In this document: positions 18,015-26,932 of the stretch, piece by piece
How the letters are laid out: each line of letters starts with the position of its first letter
Numbering within the stretch: the stretch's first letter is position 1
Assembly: GCA_040384585.1 (NCBI GenBank)
Contig: JAZKJD010000011.1
Span: forward strand, 1-64,000
Reading direction: 5' to 3'
Source: JAZKJD01 sp040384585
GTDB lineage: Bacteria > Pseudomonadota > Gammaproteobacteria > Diplorickettsiales > Diplorickettsiaceae
DNA length: 64,000 nucleotides
Translations under genes and position numbers: made by a program
The notes under the pieces: generated by a model
The model's input: the letters and a program-made list of their open reading frames with translations, nothing else
Database searches by the model: none
What the model was told of the DNA's origin: nothing

Positions 18015-19502
18015 ATGAAAAGAAGTTCAAGGAATGAAACAACGTGCGTGAATTCTAAAAACCCTTGTTTACCAAGCTCACTTTTAGATCAATATTCTAC
18101 CATTCAAGTGCCGATTGGTGAGAGTTGTTTATTTTGGGCCACTGTCTTAGCTTATTTAGCTGGATTAAAAAACGACAAAAATTTTCCAGATGAGGAGAGC
18201 TACGAAATAACATTTAGCCTTGCTTGTAGAAATCTTTTTGGAAAAACAGACAAAGTCTTGAAAATAAAAAATCTAATTGATCATTTTTATTCTGTATTAG
18301 ATATAAGGCTTATCCAATTTAATTCTACTTTAATAGACTTAGTAACATCGGTATTTCATAAGCGTGTTGTTGACTTTATGCATGAAGATAAAAGAGAATC
18401 TGAAATAGATTCAATGGTTAAATTATTGGGTTGTAACATTAGGGTGTTTGATTTACAGCATCAGTTAACGAAACTTTATGCGGTTAATTCAAATAACACC
18501 GATGATTTTATTCAAACTGAAGAAAAAATACTTCAGATACGAACCTTGTATTTGTTTTACGAAGCAGATAAAAAAAATTATTATTTTGGAATTAAATTAG
18601 AAGTCAAAAAAAATATTCCAGAACAGGTTTCCGGTTTATTAAATGAAGCTTTCTTACAAGAACGTATCGAAAATTTTGCAGAACTGCCTTATATTCAAGC
18701 GTTAACAAGTTCTGATGCTAGCGATCAGAAAAGTGATGCAGACTCCTGTTCTCATCGTGAAATCTTAAGGCGTATTAAATCACGTAGTCTCCCTAAAAAG
18801 ACAGTTCAACGCCTTGTTGACGCTGAGTTTAATGCTGAAAGAAATACTTTTTTGCTCTCTATAATAGACGGTATATCAGTGGGCATTTTCTTAGAAATGT
18901 TATTATGGCTTTTACCGGCGTCGCCATTAGCGAGATTTATGTTTGACAGAGAATTAGTGCAGAAACTGGAATTTTCTACTTTTATTGAATCTCCTTATTC
19001 ATTTTACCGATATTACCAATCATTTTTACTAAGGCCGACTCAATTCGATGCGTTATTAGATAAATTTTTTGATAGTAAAAAACCATTTACCATGGGTATG
19101 TTGTTTGGTGTTATGGGAGGCTTAGTAAAAGCTATTCTGAATAAAGCTATTCTAAATAGGGATAATGCCCATCAGTTTTTGATCATGATGGGTATTGGCC
19201 TTAGTATTATGCCGACCAATTATCTTCTAAATGAACGAATAGAAAGCATACAAATGATTTTTCGGAATTTAGGGATGCTATTTTTGGCCCCCAGAGGGTT
19301 AATGCATACGATAAATGCCTCATTATCTTGTTTGTCAAAAATACCAGAGATGGCAAGATCATTGACTGATAAGATGAGTGAAGAAATAGCTTCATGTTCT
19401 TTTTCTTTTTTTACTATAAAAAAATCTGAGAATATGAAAAATAAGTTTATGACTTTGTCGGGATTGTCTTTTCTACCTGGCAAAAGAGCTTGCCATTATT
19501 AA
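18015..19502 (+). CDS. Unknown membrane-associated protein with a possible degenerate OTU-like domain
   Basis: A 495-residue protein I cannot assign firmly. Residues 33-42 (PIGESCLFWA) resemble the catalytic-cysteine box of OTU deubiquitinases (D/G-x-x-C-L-F-R-A), and residues 178-193 (LYLFYEADKKNYYFGI) resemble the OTU C-terminal box, but the expected His is replaced by Asn or Tyr. Hydrophobic segments at about 279-300, 358-380 and 387-400 suggest membrane insertion. The last 10 or so residues (FLPGKRACHY) come from an antisense duplicate of the xseA 3' end, so the original C-terminus may have been replaced. Base composition is more AT-rich than topA. Candidate acquired effector; function unproven. 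Confidence 0.6.
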   Translation: MKRSSRNETTCVNSKNPCLPSSLLDQYSTIQVPIGESCLFWATVLAYLAGLKNDKNFPDEESYEITFSLACRNLFGKTDKVLKIKNLIDHFYSVLDIRLIQFNSTLIDLVTSVFHKRVVDFMHEDKRESEIDSMVKLLGCNIRVFDLQHQLTKLYAVNSNNTDDFIQTEEKILQIRTLYLFYEADKKNYYFGIKLEVKKNIPEQVSGLLNEAFLQERIENFAELPYIQALTSSDASDQKSDADSCSHREILRRIKSRSLPKKTVQRLVDAEFNAERNTFLLSIIDGISVGIFLEMLLWLLPASPLARFMFDRELVQKLEFSTFIESPYSFYRYYQSFLLRPTQFDALLDKFFDSKKPFTMGMLFGVMGGLVKAILNKAILNRDNAHQFLIMMGIGLSIMPTNYLLNERIESIQMIFRNLGMLFLAPRGLMHTINASLSCLSKIPEMARSLTDKMSEEIASCSFSFFTIKKSENMKNKFMTLSGLSFLPGKRACHY

Positions 19503-19510
19503 TTTCAGCA
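19469..19510 (+). repeat. 42-bp duplicate of the xseA 3' end, left copy
   Basis: Identical at 41 of 42 positions to 22872-22913, where the same bases form the C-terminal codons of xseA (minus strand). Shared core includes CTACCTGGCAAAAGAGC. Here it ends the preceding ORF. The pair forms direct repeats around the NACHT gene. Confidence 0.92.
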
Positions 19511-19716
19511 GAGAAAATCTAGCACCCGCAGGTGCGCTTCAGGAAATAAATATTTATTTACCATTTAGCATATTCTATATATTTAGAATATATGTTAAAA
19601 TAGATTTTAGGCACAGGTGCCGAGCTTCATTAAAATTCAGATAATTTTTTGAGATGTAAGACTCAACCCTATAAAAAAATAATCAATAACATAGTGATGA
19701 AAAGAAAGGAATCTTT

Positions 19717-22596
19717 ATGCCACTTTCCGATGTTGACATAATTCAATTAGAAAAATTTGTTAACCTGTTTGTTTCTATTTTTGAAGAAACTTTATTAAAT
19801 TACCACAAAAATTTAGTAGAGGAAGTACCAAAAGCGGGTAAGTGGGCTGAGCTTGTTGATTGGGTTATTCGGATGAGTACAACAGGGGTGTTGTTAGGAG
19901 CTACGACGACAGATAGTAACGCAACGGCGGTGGGTGCTTCGCTGGCGCTACCACTTCTTTCATTGACACTCTCTAATGTAGGAATCCATTACAATAGACA
20001 AAAACTTACAAAGTTGACAGCTCTTTTAGAGGTTTTTCAGAAAAATGAAGAAAGAAGAATTAAAATAAAAAAAAACTTGGTCGAAGCTGCTATTTTTATT
20101 TTTCGAAGCTTTGAAATTAAATTTAAAGATGTCACTATAAATCATAGCAACGAATTGGCCTTACTTAAACTGGCACGTGATGCAGTAGATAGAGCCTTTA
20201 ATTTTTTTTACAAAAATTCATCATTATTAGAATCAGAAAAAAATTTTTTTTCTTCCATCAATATTACTAAAGCTATTATCTTAGGTCAGTCAAAAAGGTA
20301 TAAAAGTATTTTTTTTATACCCAATAGACATGTGGGCTATTCATTAGATAACGGTATAACAACAACACAACTCTATCAAGAAACTCCTGTGCTAAAAATA
20401 GCATCTCAAGCTGGAAACTACTCTTATAAAATAAATAACGCTAGAAATATTTCTGATTTTCGCCTTGTTTTTGAATGGGAAGAAGAGAGAGAAGAAGTTA
20501 ATACCCCTATTCAATGGGGAGTAGATGATGAAATTATGCTATTTGAAAATAGACCCTATAAGAAAACAAAACTCTTTATGGAAACTATTTTATCTAGCTT
20601 AACGCTGGTTTACTTAACAGAAGAAAAACTCCAAGAGATACAAGAAAGGATATTTGATGGAATGAATCAGAGTAGTAGCAATTTGGAACAATCTTTGAAA
20701 CGGGAATTGGAGGAAGTAAAAACATACATTCGGAAAGACGTTATAGAGGAAATAGATAAGCTAGAAGAAAATGTCTCAGATATACGAGATCTTATGATTG
20801 TAACCTTGGAAAGTTTAACGACACTGAAAGAAGGACAAGACAAAATTAGTAAGAAAATTGTCTGTTTAACAGAAAGAAAGTTTAATTTTAGAGAAAGTAT
20901 CGACGTAGCATTAGAAACGCTTAAGAAACCACCAACGAAACAAATAGCGGAGTCTGTGCTCGGGAAATTAAAATATTACCTATCACGTATAGATGCAAGC
21001 AATAATCAAGGCTTCTATATACCTCTTGATGGTTGTTACGATACCTCTATTCATAATAGAGACAGATTTCCATTATTTAATAAAGTTATTTTTTCACTCA
21101 GAAATTCTACTAATAAAACGACCTTATTCATTTTAGGAGAAGCTGGTTCGGGTAAAACGAGTTTTTCAATACATCTGACTCAATGTTTATTAGCGTCTCC
21201 TCTTTTTTCAATGAAACGCCTTCGTATACTCCCTCTTTATATTCGATTATCTAGTATTAGTGAGATGAAAGCACTGAAAACTACAACGATTGAGGATATA
21301 TTAAAAAGCCATTACAAATTTAGTTCAAAAGAAATTGAGTTTTTATTGACAAATCAACAGCATTTTTTTTGTTTTATTTTTGATGGTATTGAATCGGATC
21401 TCGACCATAATGATTTTCATTTTTTACACGATCTTTATGATAAATTTCCTTTGAGTTATTGTATCTTTACTGCGTGTTTAAGTAAATTCAGATCGGAGAA
21501 ATACTATAAAGATCTATTGATACCCGTTGATATCTATGGAAAACAGAAACTAAAATTTTTACAAGAAAAAACAATAAGGTTAGCCCCTTTCAACGAAAAA
21601 TCTAAAAAAAATTATATCAATCAATATCTTGATAAAGGAATGGGTTTAGCATTAAATTATGAGAATGTTGATGCGGTTTATCGGCGAATCCAAGCGATTC
21701 CATCTTTAGATGACATTGTCGGCCTGCCTATTTTTCTGATGATGACAATGGAAATTCTTCCTTATCTTGAAAGATTTTATCAGCAGGAAAAAATAATGCT
21801 TTCATCTGAAAATATCCAGAAAGATCTATTTCATATGTACACGCATTTTGTTTATAGACAGGCAGCGGCTAAAATTAAAGAAAAAAAAGGAATAGTAGAT
21901 GTGAAGGGTGTAACTATTTACGATTGCATTTTAACTTATAGTATAAAGCTGGCCCGGTTGATGAAAGAGACAGGGTTGGTAGAAATCAAGGAAAATCAAT
22001 TATTTGCTAGTAAAGATTTATTTTCTACAGACAGTACATCAGAAGCTAGCAGTAGTGTCTCTAATCAATCCAATACGTTTTCGAAATTAACTTTTGATCA
22101 ATATTCTGGATATAAACGGTGTTTTTCTAAGAAATATGACTCTTATTTTTTTGAGGATGGAGATGAATTTAGGATATACAAATATGGTTATCAGGGATGT
22201 GATTTTTTACATTCGTGTGAGATTCAAGGCAATGTTAGCTATTCGTTTGTACATAATAAATTTTTACATTATTTTTATACCTTGCCTGATAACAAAGTGC
22301 GGAGAAATAAAATTCAGGAGTTCATGGATAATAATAAACCTTCTACGGATGCAAAAGCGGGAACATCGTTGAAAGCTTCTATTTCTTCCATTCCCTTGCT
22401 CCCCACTAGGAGAGCTTCTACTTCTTCCGTTCCCTTGCTTCCCACTAGGAGAGCTTCTATTTCTTCCGTGCCCTTGCTTCCCACTAGGAGAGCTTCCACT
22501 TCTCGCACGCTATTGCTTTCCACTAAGAAAGTTGGTTATTTATCAACTGATAACTCCCCGGCTGATGATGCTGTAACAATCGGACCACTAATGTAA
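19717..22596 (+). CDS. NACHT-family STAND NTPase with tandem-repeat tail
   Basis: A 959-residue protein. Residues 56-88 are Gly/Ala/Leu-rich and may touch a membrane. A coiled coil spans about 305-385. The NTPase core has Walker A GEAGSGKT at 474-481 and Walker B FCFIFDGIE at 551-559. Downstream, SFVHNKFLHYF matches the conserved helix that ends NACHT modules. The C-terminus carries four 13-residue repeats (PLLPTRRAS unit). NACHT proteins act in nucleotide-dependent signalling, including antiphage defence and host-targeting effectors; the sequence does not decide which. An AAAGGA site precedes ATG 19717. The gene is AT-rich and bracketed by xseA-derived direct repeats, signs of acquisition. 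Confidence 0.85.
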   Translation: MPLSDVDIIQLEKFVNLFVSIFEETLLNYHKNLVEEVPKAGKWAELVDWVIRMSTTGVLLGATTTDSNATAVGASLALPLLSLTLSNVGIHYNRQKLTKLTALLEVFQKNEERRIKIKKNLVEAAIFIFRSFEIKFKDVTINHSNELALLKLARDAVDRAFNFFYKNSSLLESEKNFFSSINITKAIILGQSKRYKSIFFIPNRHVGYSLDNGITTTQLYQETPVLKIASQAGNYSYKINNARNISDFRLVFEWEEEREEVNTPIQWGVDDEIMLFENRPYKKTKLFMETILSSLTLVYLTEEKLQEIQERIFDGMNQSSSNLEQSLKRELEEVKTYIRKDVIEEIDKLEENVSDIRDLMIVTLESLTTLKEGQDKISKKIVCLTERKFNFRESIDVALETLKKPPTKQIAESVLGKLKYYLSRIDASNNQGFYIPLDGCYDTSIHNRDRFPLFNKVIFSLRNSTNKTTLFILGEAGSGKTSFSIHLTQCLLASPLFSMKRLRILPLYIRLSSISEMKALKTTTIEDILKSHYKFSSKEIEFLLTNQQHFFCFIFDGIESDLDHNDFHFLHDLYDKFPLSYCIFTACLSKFRSEKYYKDLLIPVDIYGKQKLKFLQEKTIRLAPFNEKSKKNYINQYLDKGMGLALNYENVDAVYRRIQAIPSLDDIVGLPIFLMMTMEILPYLERFYQQEKIMLSSENIQKDLFHMYTHFVYRQAAAKIKEKKGIVDVKGVTIYDCILTYSIKLARLMKETGLVEIKENQLFASKDLFSTDSTSEASSSVSNQSNTFSKLTFDQYSGYKRCFSKKYDSYFFEDGDEFRIYKYGYQGCDFLHSCEIQGNVSYSFVHNKFLHYFYTLPDNKVRRNKIQEFMDNNKPSTDAKAGTSLKASISSIPLLPTRRASTSSVPLLPTRRASISSVPLLPTRRASTSRTLLLSTKKVGYLSTDNSPADDAVTIGPLM
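22375..22530 (+). repeat. Four tandem 39-bp units in the NACHT gene
   Basis: Four consecutive 39-bp units encode 13 residues each: ASISSIPLLPTRR, ASTSSVPLLPTRR, ASISSVPLLPTRR and the decayed ASTSRTLLLSTKK. The junction between units reads R-R-A-S. Near-identity of the first three at DNA level points to recent slippage or unequal crossing-over. Confidence 0.93.
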
Positions 22597-22648
22597 CAGG
22601 TTGCCACCAGCACTATACTACAGACCTAATAATGATGAAAATGCTGTA

Positions 22649-22793
22649 AGAAAGTGTCTTCAAATGCACGATGACGGGCAAAAATCATCTGTTTTTCTGC
22701 GTTTCGCTACTCACATACGTCATGTATGCTCCGTTACGATACTCGAAAAATAGAGCTTTTTGACTCGTCCTAGCACATTTGAAGACACTTTCT
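22649..22793. repeat. Family B 145-bp palindromic element (TCTTCAA end type)
   Basis: Terminal inverted repeats AGAAAGTGTCTTCAAATG at both ends, 145 bp in total. The core holds CTGCGTTTCGCTACTC and GTATGCTCCGTTACG. Same length and ends as 28444-28588; related to the TTGACAATTG-ended copies at 24255, 47972 and 60373. Confidence 0.9.
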
Positions 22794-22861
22794 AAATAGT
22801 TTGATACATACTGATGGGTAACGATTAGAAAAAATGTTGCAAGAACAATAATGTTGTGACT

Positions 22862-24097
22862 TCAGGATTTTTTTTCTACCTGGCAAAAGAGCGTGCCATT
22901 ATTAATTTCAGCAAGGATGCGATCGCCGATATTGACGTCATCAATTGTACGGATTATTTGTTTTGTTTTCACATGTTTAATGACCGCATAACCACGTGCT
23001 AAACTGGCTAAAGGGCTAACGGCATGCAGCGTGCGGGATAGCGCTGATAGCTTTTGTTGGCGAATTTGTAATTGTGTTTTCATCGTTAACAGTAAACGTT
23101 GTGCTAAGTCGTCTAGGCGTTGGGCATTATCCTGTAAACGTTGACGCGGATGACGCAGACGTTTTCCAAGATTTTCAAGTTGTTGTTGATAGCTATTTAA
23201 TTGATATTGCAATAATTTAACTAAACGCTGGGCTGTTTTTGTTAAAAGTTGCTGGTATTCCTGCTTATCAGGACTAGCTAATTGCGCAGCCACAGATGGC
23301 GTAGCCGCACGACAATCGGCTACCAGATCGGCAATAGTAAAATCAGTTTCATGGCCTATCGCGCTGATAAGGGGCAGATGACTTTTAAAAATAGCTCTAG
23401 CGACATTTTCTTCATTAAAAGACCATAGATCCTCTAAAGATCCACCGCCACGCGCTAAAATGAGCAGATCACATTCTTGCCGTTGATTAGCAAGCTGGAT
23501 TTGTTGAACAATCTGTGTGGCTGCCATTTTTCCTTGTACCAAACAAGGGTAAATAATAATCGCAATAGCAGGGAATCTTTTTTTTAATATCGCACAAATA
23601 TCTCGAAGTGCAGCCCCTGTGTCTGAGGTAATGACGCCAACAGTTTTAGGGAATTTAGGTAAGGACTTTTTATGAGTGATATCAAATAAACCTTCGGCGC
23701 TTAATTGCGCCTTTAATTTTTCAAAGGCCTTACGTAATGCACCTTCGCCTGCGAATTCTAGCGTATCGACAATTAATTGGAACTCGCCCCGCACAGGATA
23801 AAGACTAATTTTGGCACGTACTAAAACTTGCATGCCATCGTTGGGCTGACGATTTTTATACCGATGGCGTCCTTGAAACAGGGCACAGCGTACTTGTGCG
23901 TTGCTATCTTTTAATGAAAAATACCAATGTCCGGAACTAGGGCAAGCGAAATTAGAAATTTCCCCTTCTATCCATACCGGTAGAAAAGCGTCCTCTAATA
24001 AAGTTTGCACCATCTGGTTTAGTTCGGAAACACTGTAAATCACGTTTTCAGAACTCGAGTTCGATTTTTTTGTTTCTACTAAACTATTATTTAACAT
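22862..24097 (-). CDS. xseA: Exodeoxyribonuclease VII large subunit
   Basis: Catalytic subunit of the bidirectional single-strand exonuclease VII. An N-terminal OB domain (LPVWIEGEISNFACPSSGHWYFSLKDSNAQVRCALF) is followed by the nuclease core with GVITSDTGAALRDI, DLLILARGGGSLEDLWSFNEE and SAIGHETDFTIADLVADCRAATPSVAA. A long helical segment and the C-terminal GYAVI strand complete it. Length 411. The last 14 codons are duplicated in direct orientation 3.4 kb away at 19469-19510. The small subunit gene xseB is not in the window. Confidence 0.96.
   Translation of the reverse strand: MLNNSLVETKKSNSSSENVIYSVSELNQMVQTLLEDAFLPVWIEGEISNFACPSSGHWYFSLKDSNAQVRCALFQGRHRYKNRQPNDGMQVLVRAKISLYPVRGEFQLIVDTLEFAGEGALRKAFEKLKAQLSAEGLFDITHKKSLPKFPKTVGVITSDTGAALRDICAILKKRFPAIAIIIYPCLVQGKMAATQIVQQIQLANQRQECDLLILARGGGSLEDLWSFNEENVARAIFKSHLPLISAIGHETDFTIADLVADCRAATPSVAAQLASPDKQEYQQLLTKTAQRLVKLLQYQLNSYQQQLENLGKRLRHPRQRLQDNAQRLDDLAQRLLLTMKTQLQIRQQKLSALSRTLHAVSPLASLARGYAVIKHVKTKQIIRTIDDVNIGDRILAEINNGTLFCQVEKKS
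22872..22913 (+). repeat. 42-bp direct repeat, right copy (within the xseA 3' end)
   Basis: The genuine 3' coding end of xseA, matching 19469-19510 with one mismatch. The two copies flank the NACHT gene and its repeat. Confidence 0.92.
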
Positions 24098-24154
24098 AAA
24101 AAAATATAGTCTCTAACGAGTATATTATGAATATATAGACTTTTTTAAAACCAA

Positions 24155-24247
24155 GTATTTTATTTGATTTCTAGGCGGATTGGCTTTGAGAAGCGCAATG
24201 TACACGCTAGTACATGAGCATCGGAAAAGACAATCCAACAACGAAAT
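24155..24247. repeat. Imperfect palindrome upstream of xseA
   Basis: ATTTGATTTC ... GGATTG on the left pairs with CAATCC ... GAAATCAAAT on the right around a centre near 24205. Probably another short repeat element. I saw no second full copy in the window. Confidence 0.45.
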
Positions 24248-24254
24248 CAAATAG

Positions 24255-24393
24255 GGCGTGTTGACAATTGCGCTAGGATGAGCGAAAAAGAGTTGCTTTT
24301 TGAGTATCGTAACGGAGCATACACAGCGTATGTGAGTAACGAAACGCAGAAAAGCGACTCTTTTTCGCCATCATCGTGCAATTGTCAACATGC
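24255..24393. repeat. Family B palindromic element (TTGACAATTG end type), interrupted at its right end
   Basis: Left end GCGTGTTGACAATTGCG and right end GCAATTGTCAACATGC are inverted repeats. The core matches the other family B copies. The right terminus is split by insertion of the family D element that follows: the last bases are found again at 24607-24616. Confidence 0.85.
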
Positions 24394-24606
24394 TCTGCAC
24401 GCTACAAAAAATAAAAATAGTCCGTCATGGCGAGGCCGAAACGTTAGTGAGGCCGTGGCCATCCAGAAAAAATGAAGCGTTTCACCCGATTGCCGCGCGC
24501 TTCGCGCTCGCAATGACGAAAAATGCTTTACTATCGCTTCAACCAAAAATTAACTGTCTTTTCAATAGCTTACTTCATCCTAATACATTTTTTGTAGCGT
24601 GCAAAG
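24393..24606. mobile_element. Family D MITE-like element with 9-bp target duplication
   Basis: A 214-bp non-coding element with terminal inverted repeats (CTCTGCACGCTACAAAAAAT at the left, and ATTTTTTGTAGCGTGCAAAG at the right). It is flanked by perfect direct repeats GTCAACATG at 24384-24392 and 24607-24615. Inside is a strong GCGCG/CGCGC hairpin with TCATGGCGAGGCC and CGCTCGCAATGACG, resembling the widespread genomic CGTCATTGCGAG palindromes. An inverted second copy lies at 34130-34341. Confidence 0.9.
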
Positions 24607-24641
24607 GTCAACATGCCTTAAAAGACGCCAGTTTCATAGCA

Positions 24642-26849
24642 CTAGTCGACGACTTGTCTCCTGACATCAATCACATTCGGAACCTGTTTGATCCGATCCA
24701 ATACTTTACTTAAGGAAATTAAACTGGGAATTTCGATGGTCAATTTAATGAAGGCTTTTGGTTCTTTATTGTTTGATAGTGTTAGTCCAATCAAATTAAG
24801 CTTTTCATTCGCAACTAAGGTAGAGACATCCCGTATTAGTCCAGGACGGTCATATGCTTCAACACAAACATCAACAGGATAGACTTGGCTGGCTTTTTCC
24901 CCCCAATCCGCTTGGACTAAACGAAGTTGTTTATCAGATTCGAGGTTTAATAAATGGCTGCAATCATCACGATGTAGAATAATACCACGCCCTTGGGTAA
25001 TAAACCCCCGGATAGAATCGCCAGGAACGGGCTTACAACAACCTGCTGTGTGCGTTAGGAGGTCAGTAACGCCAGCAATAGTGATACCTTCTGGTAAGGT
25101 ACTTTTTGGTTTTCCCAGCAAAATTTCTGGTTCAATAAGCAGCTTAGTTTCATGCAAATGCTCCCGTGTTTGGAGCGCATTTAATAGCTGTGTAATACGT
25201 AGATCACCACTTCCTAAAGCCGCTAACAGTTCTTTTTTACTTTTAAAGTGTAGCTTAAGCGCTAATTTTTCTTGATCGACTGTTATTAATCCAAGGCGTT
25301 GGCATTCTTTATCTAATAATGTTTGGCCATCGATGACATGTTTATCATAATCTTGGTTTTTAAACCAATGATGTGCTTTGGCTTTTGCTCGGGCCGTATA
25401 TAAATAGCCTAGATGAGGATTTAACCAGTCTCGGCTTGGAGATCCTTGTTTGGCAGTGAGGATCTCAACTTGTTCACCAATTTTTAATTGATAGGTAAGA
25501 GGGACGATTGCGCCATTGATTTTAGCGCCGCGACAACGATGTCCAATTTCACTGTGGATATGGTAGGCAAAATCTAAAGGGGTAGCGCCTTGAGGCAGAT
25601 CGATAATATCACCATTCGGCGTAAATACATAAATTCTGTCATCTAAAACGCTGATGAGGCCAGGCGCAGCGGTTTTACCTTGTTGAACTAATTCTTTTTG
25701 CCATGCAAATACTTGCCGTAGCCAAGCAATCTTTGTTTGATAAGTGGCATTTTGCTGTGAGTTTTCTTTATATTGCCAATGCGCAGCTAAGCCATGTTCC
25801 GATTCTTGATGCATTTGATGTGTACGTATCTGGATCTCAAGTGTCTTTTTATCAGATCGCAAAACGGCTGTATGAATAGAACGATAGCCATTGGATTTGG
25901 GAGCGGCAATATAATCATCAAACTGTCCATTAATGGGCGGCCATAAACCATGAATGATACTTAAGGCATTATAACAATCTTTAACGGTATTTACTAAAAT
26001 GCGGATTGCATTTAAATCATAAAGCTCTTCAAACTGTAATTTTTTCTGCTGCATTTTTCGATAAATACTATGGATATGTTTTACTCGGCCATGTAATTGA
26101 AAGTTCTGTAAATGCGCATTTTCCAATACCATCCGTAATTCTGCGATTAATGTTTCGACATAAGCCTCTCTATCGACCAAGCGTTCTTGTAATAAACTTG
26201 CTATTTTTCCATAAACTTCGGGTTCTAAATAATGCAAAGAGAGATCTTCGAGTTCCCATTGCAACTGGCCCACGCCAAGACGATTAGCAAGAGGAGCATA
26301 AATATCCAATGTTTCTCGTGCATAGGCTTGTCTCGTTTCTTCTTCTAGAGTATCTAAAGTGCGCATTGTTGCTACACGTTCCGCTAGCTTAATTAAAACC
26401 ACACGCATGTCCTTTACCATAGCAAGTAGCATTTTTCGCATGTTTTCCAATTGCGTTTGGTAGATAGGAGTAGAAGTGCTAGAAATACGGATAGCGTCCA
26501 TTTGTTTAGCGCCTTCAATGAGTTTAGTCACCTGTGGTCCTAAATGTTCATTGATGGTCTCTGGGCAAAGTTCAGTATAGTTAACACCACTATAAATCAA
26601 TGAGGCGGCTATGGTTTCTTTGTCTAAGTGTAAATCTAATAGAATTTCCGCCATCGTTAATCCCTGTTGTAAACAAGAAATATTGGTAGGGGTTACTTTT
26701 GATTCACCGACAATTTGGCTTAAAATACAAGCTTGTCGGATGAGTGTAAAGTCATCTTGATTGCGTTGCATGGCTGCATGGTGTAACCATGCTTCCAGAT
26801 TAATACTACTATCATCGTTTAAGTAGAGAGAATTTTTTATTTTAACCAT
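24642..26849 (-). CDS. relA: (p)ppGpp synthetase RelA
   Basis: Stringent-response enzyme that makes (p)ppGpp on ribosomes with uncharged tRNA. The N-terminal hydrolase domain is degenerate: the HD pair is replaced (SLIYSGVNYTE), which separates RelA from bifunctional SpoT. The synthetase domain is intact (GRVKHIHSIYRKMQQK, YDLNAIRILV, NGYRSIHTAV). TGS (IYVFTPNGDIIDLPQGATPLDFAYHIH) and a C-terminal ACT domain (VCVEAYDRPGLIRDVS) follow. Length 735 is standard. In Legionella, RelA feeds the LetA/S-Rsm switch, relevant to the candidate RNA at 41.2 kb. Confidence 0.95.
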   Translation of the reverse strand: MVKIKNSLYLNDDSSINLEAWLHHAAMQRNQDDFTLIRQACILSQIVGESKVTPTNISCLQQGLTMAEILLDLHLDKETIAASLIYSGVNYTELCPETINEHLGPQVTKLIEGAKQMDAIRISSTSTPIYQTQLENMRKMLLAMVKDMRVVLIKLAERVATMRTLDTLEEETRQAYARETLDIYAPLANRLGVGQLQWELEDLSLHYLEPEVYGKIASLLQERLVDREAYVETLIAELRMVLENAHLQNFQLHGRVKHIHSIYRKMQQKKLQFEELYDLNAIRILVNTVKDCYNALSIIHGLWPPINGQFDDYIAAPKSNGYRSIHTAVLRSDKKTLEIQIRTHQMHQESEHGLAAHWQYKENSQQNATYQTKIAWLRQVFAWQKELVQQGKTAAPGLISVLDDRIYVFTPNGDIIDLPQGATPLDFAYHIHSEIGHRCRGAKINGAIVPLTYQLKIGEQVEILTAKQGSPSRDWLNPHLGYLYTARAKAKAHHWFKNQDYDKHVIDGQTLLDKECQRLGLITVDQEKLALKLHFKSKKELLAALGSGDLRITQLLNALQTREHLHETKLLIEPEILLGKPKSTLPEGITIAGVTDLLTHTAGCCKPVPGDSIRGFITQGRGIILHRDDCSHLLNLESDKQLRLVQADWGEKASQVYPVDVCVEAYDRPGLIRDVSTLVANEKLNLIGLTLSNNKEPKAFIKLTIEIPSLISLSKVLDRIKQVPNVIDVRRQVVD

Positions 26850-26874
26850 AATGATGGATCCTTCTTTTTAGCTT

Positions 26875-26931
26875 ATATACCCATTGTCCTTGAAGTTGCG
26901 AATAGCAACTTCAAGGACTTTCTTTTGGATA
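26875..26931. repeat. Family E hairpin repeat
   Basis: The stem TTGAAGTTGC / GCAACTTCAA, preceded by ATATACCCATTGTCC and followed by GGACTTTCTTTT, lies between the dacB stop and the relA start. It nearly matches 14439-14490. Confidence 0.75.
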
Positions 26932-26932
26932 G

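Noticed and set aside
22649..22793. Whether the interspersed palindromes are CRISPR repeats
   Set aside because: Copies are single, kilobases apart, with internal inverted symmetry and no spacer arrays or cas genes.
24390..24713. ORF in the relA-xseA gap
   Set aside because: Lies in the family D element and relA antisense; no coding signal.
24642..26849. SpoT instead of RelA
   Set aside because: The HD hydrolase motif is missing, so bifunctional SpoT is unlikely.
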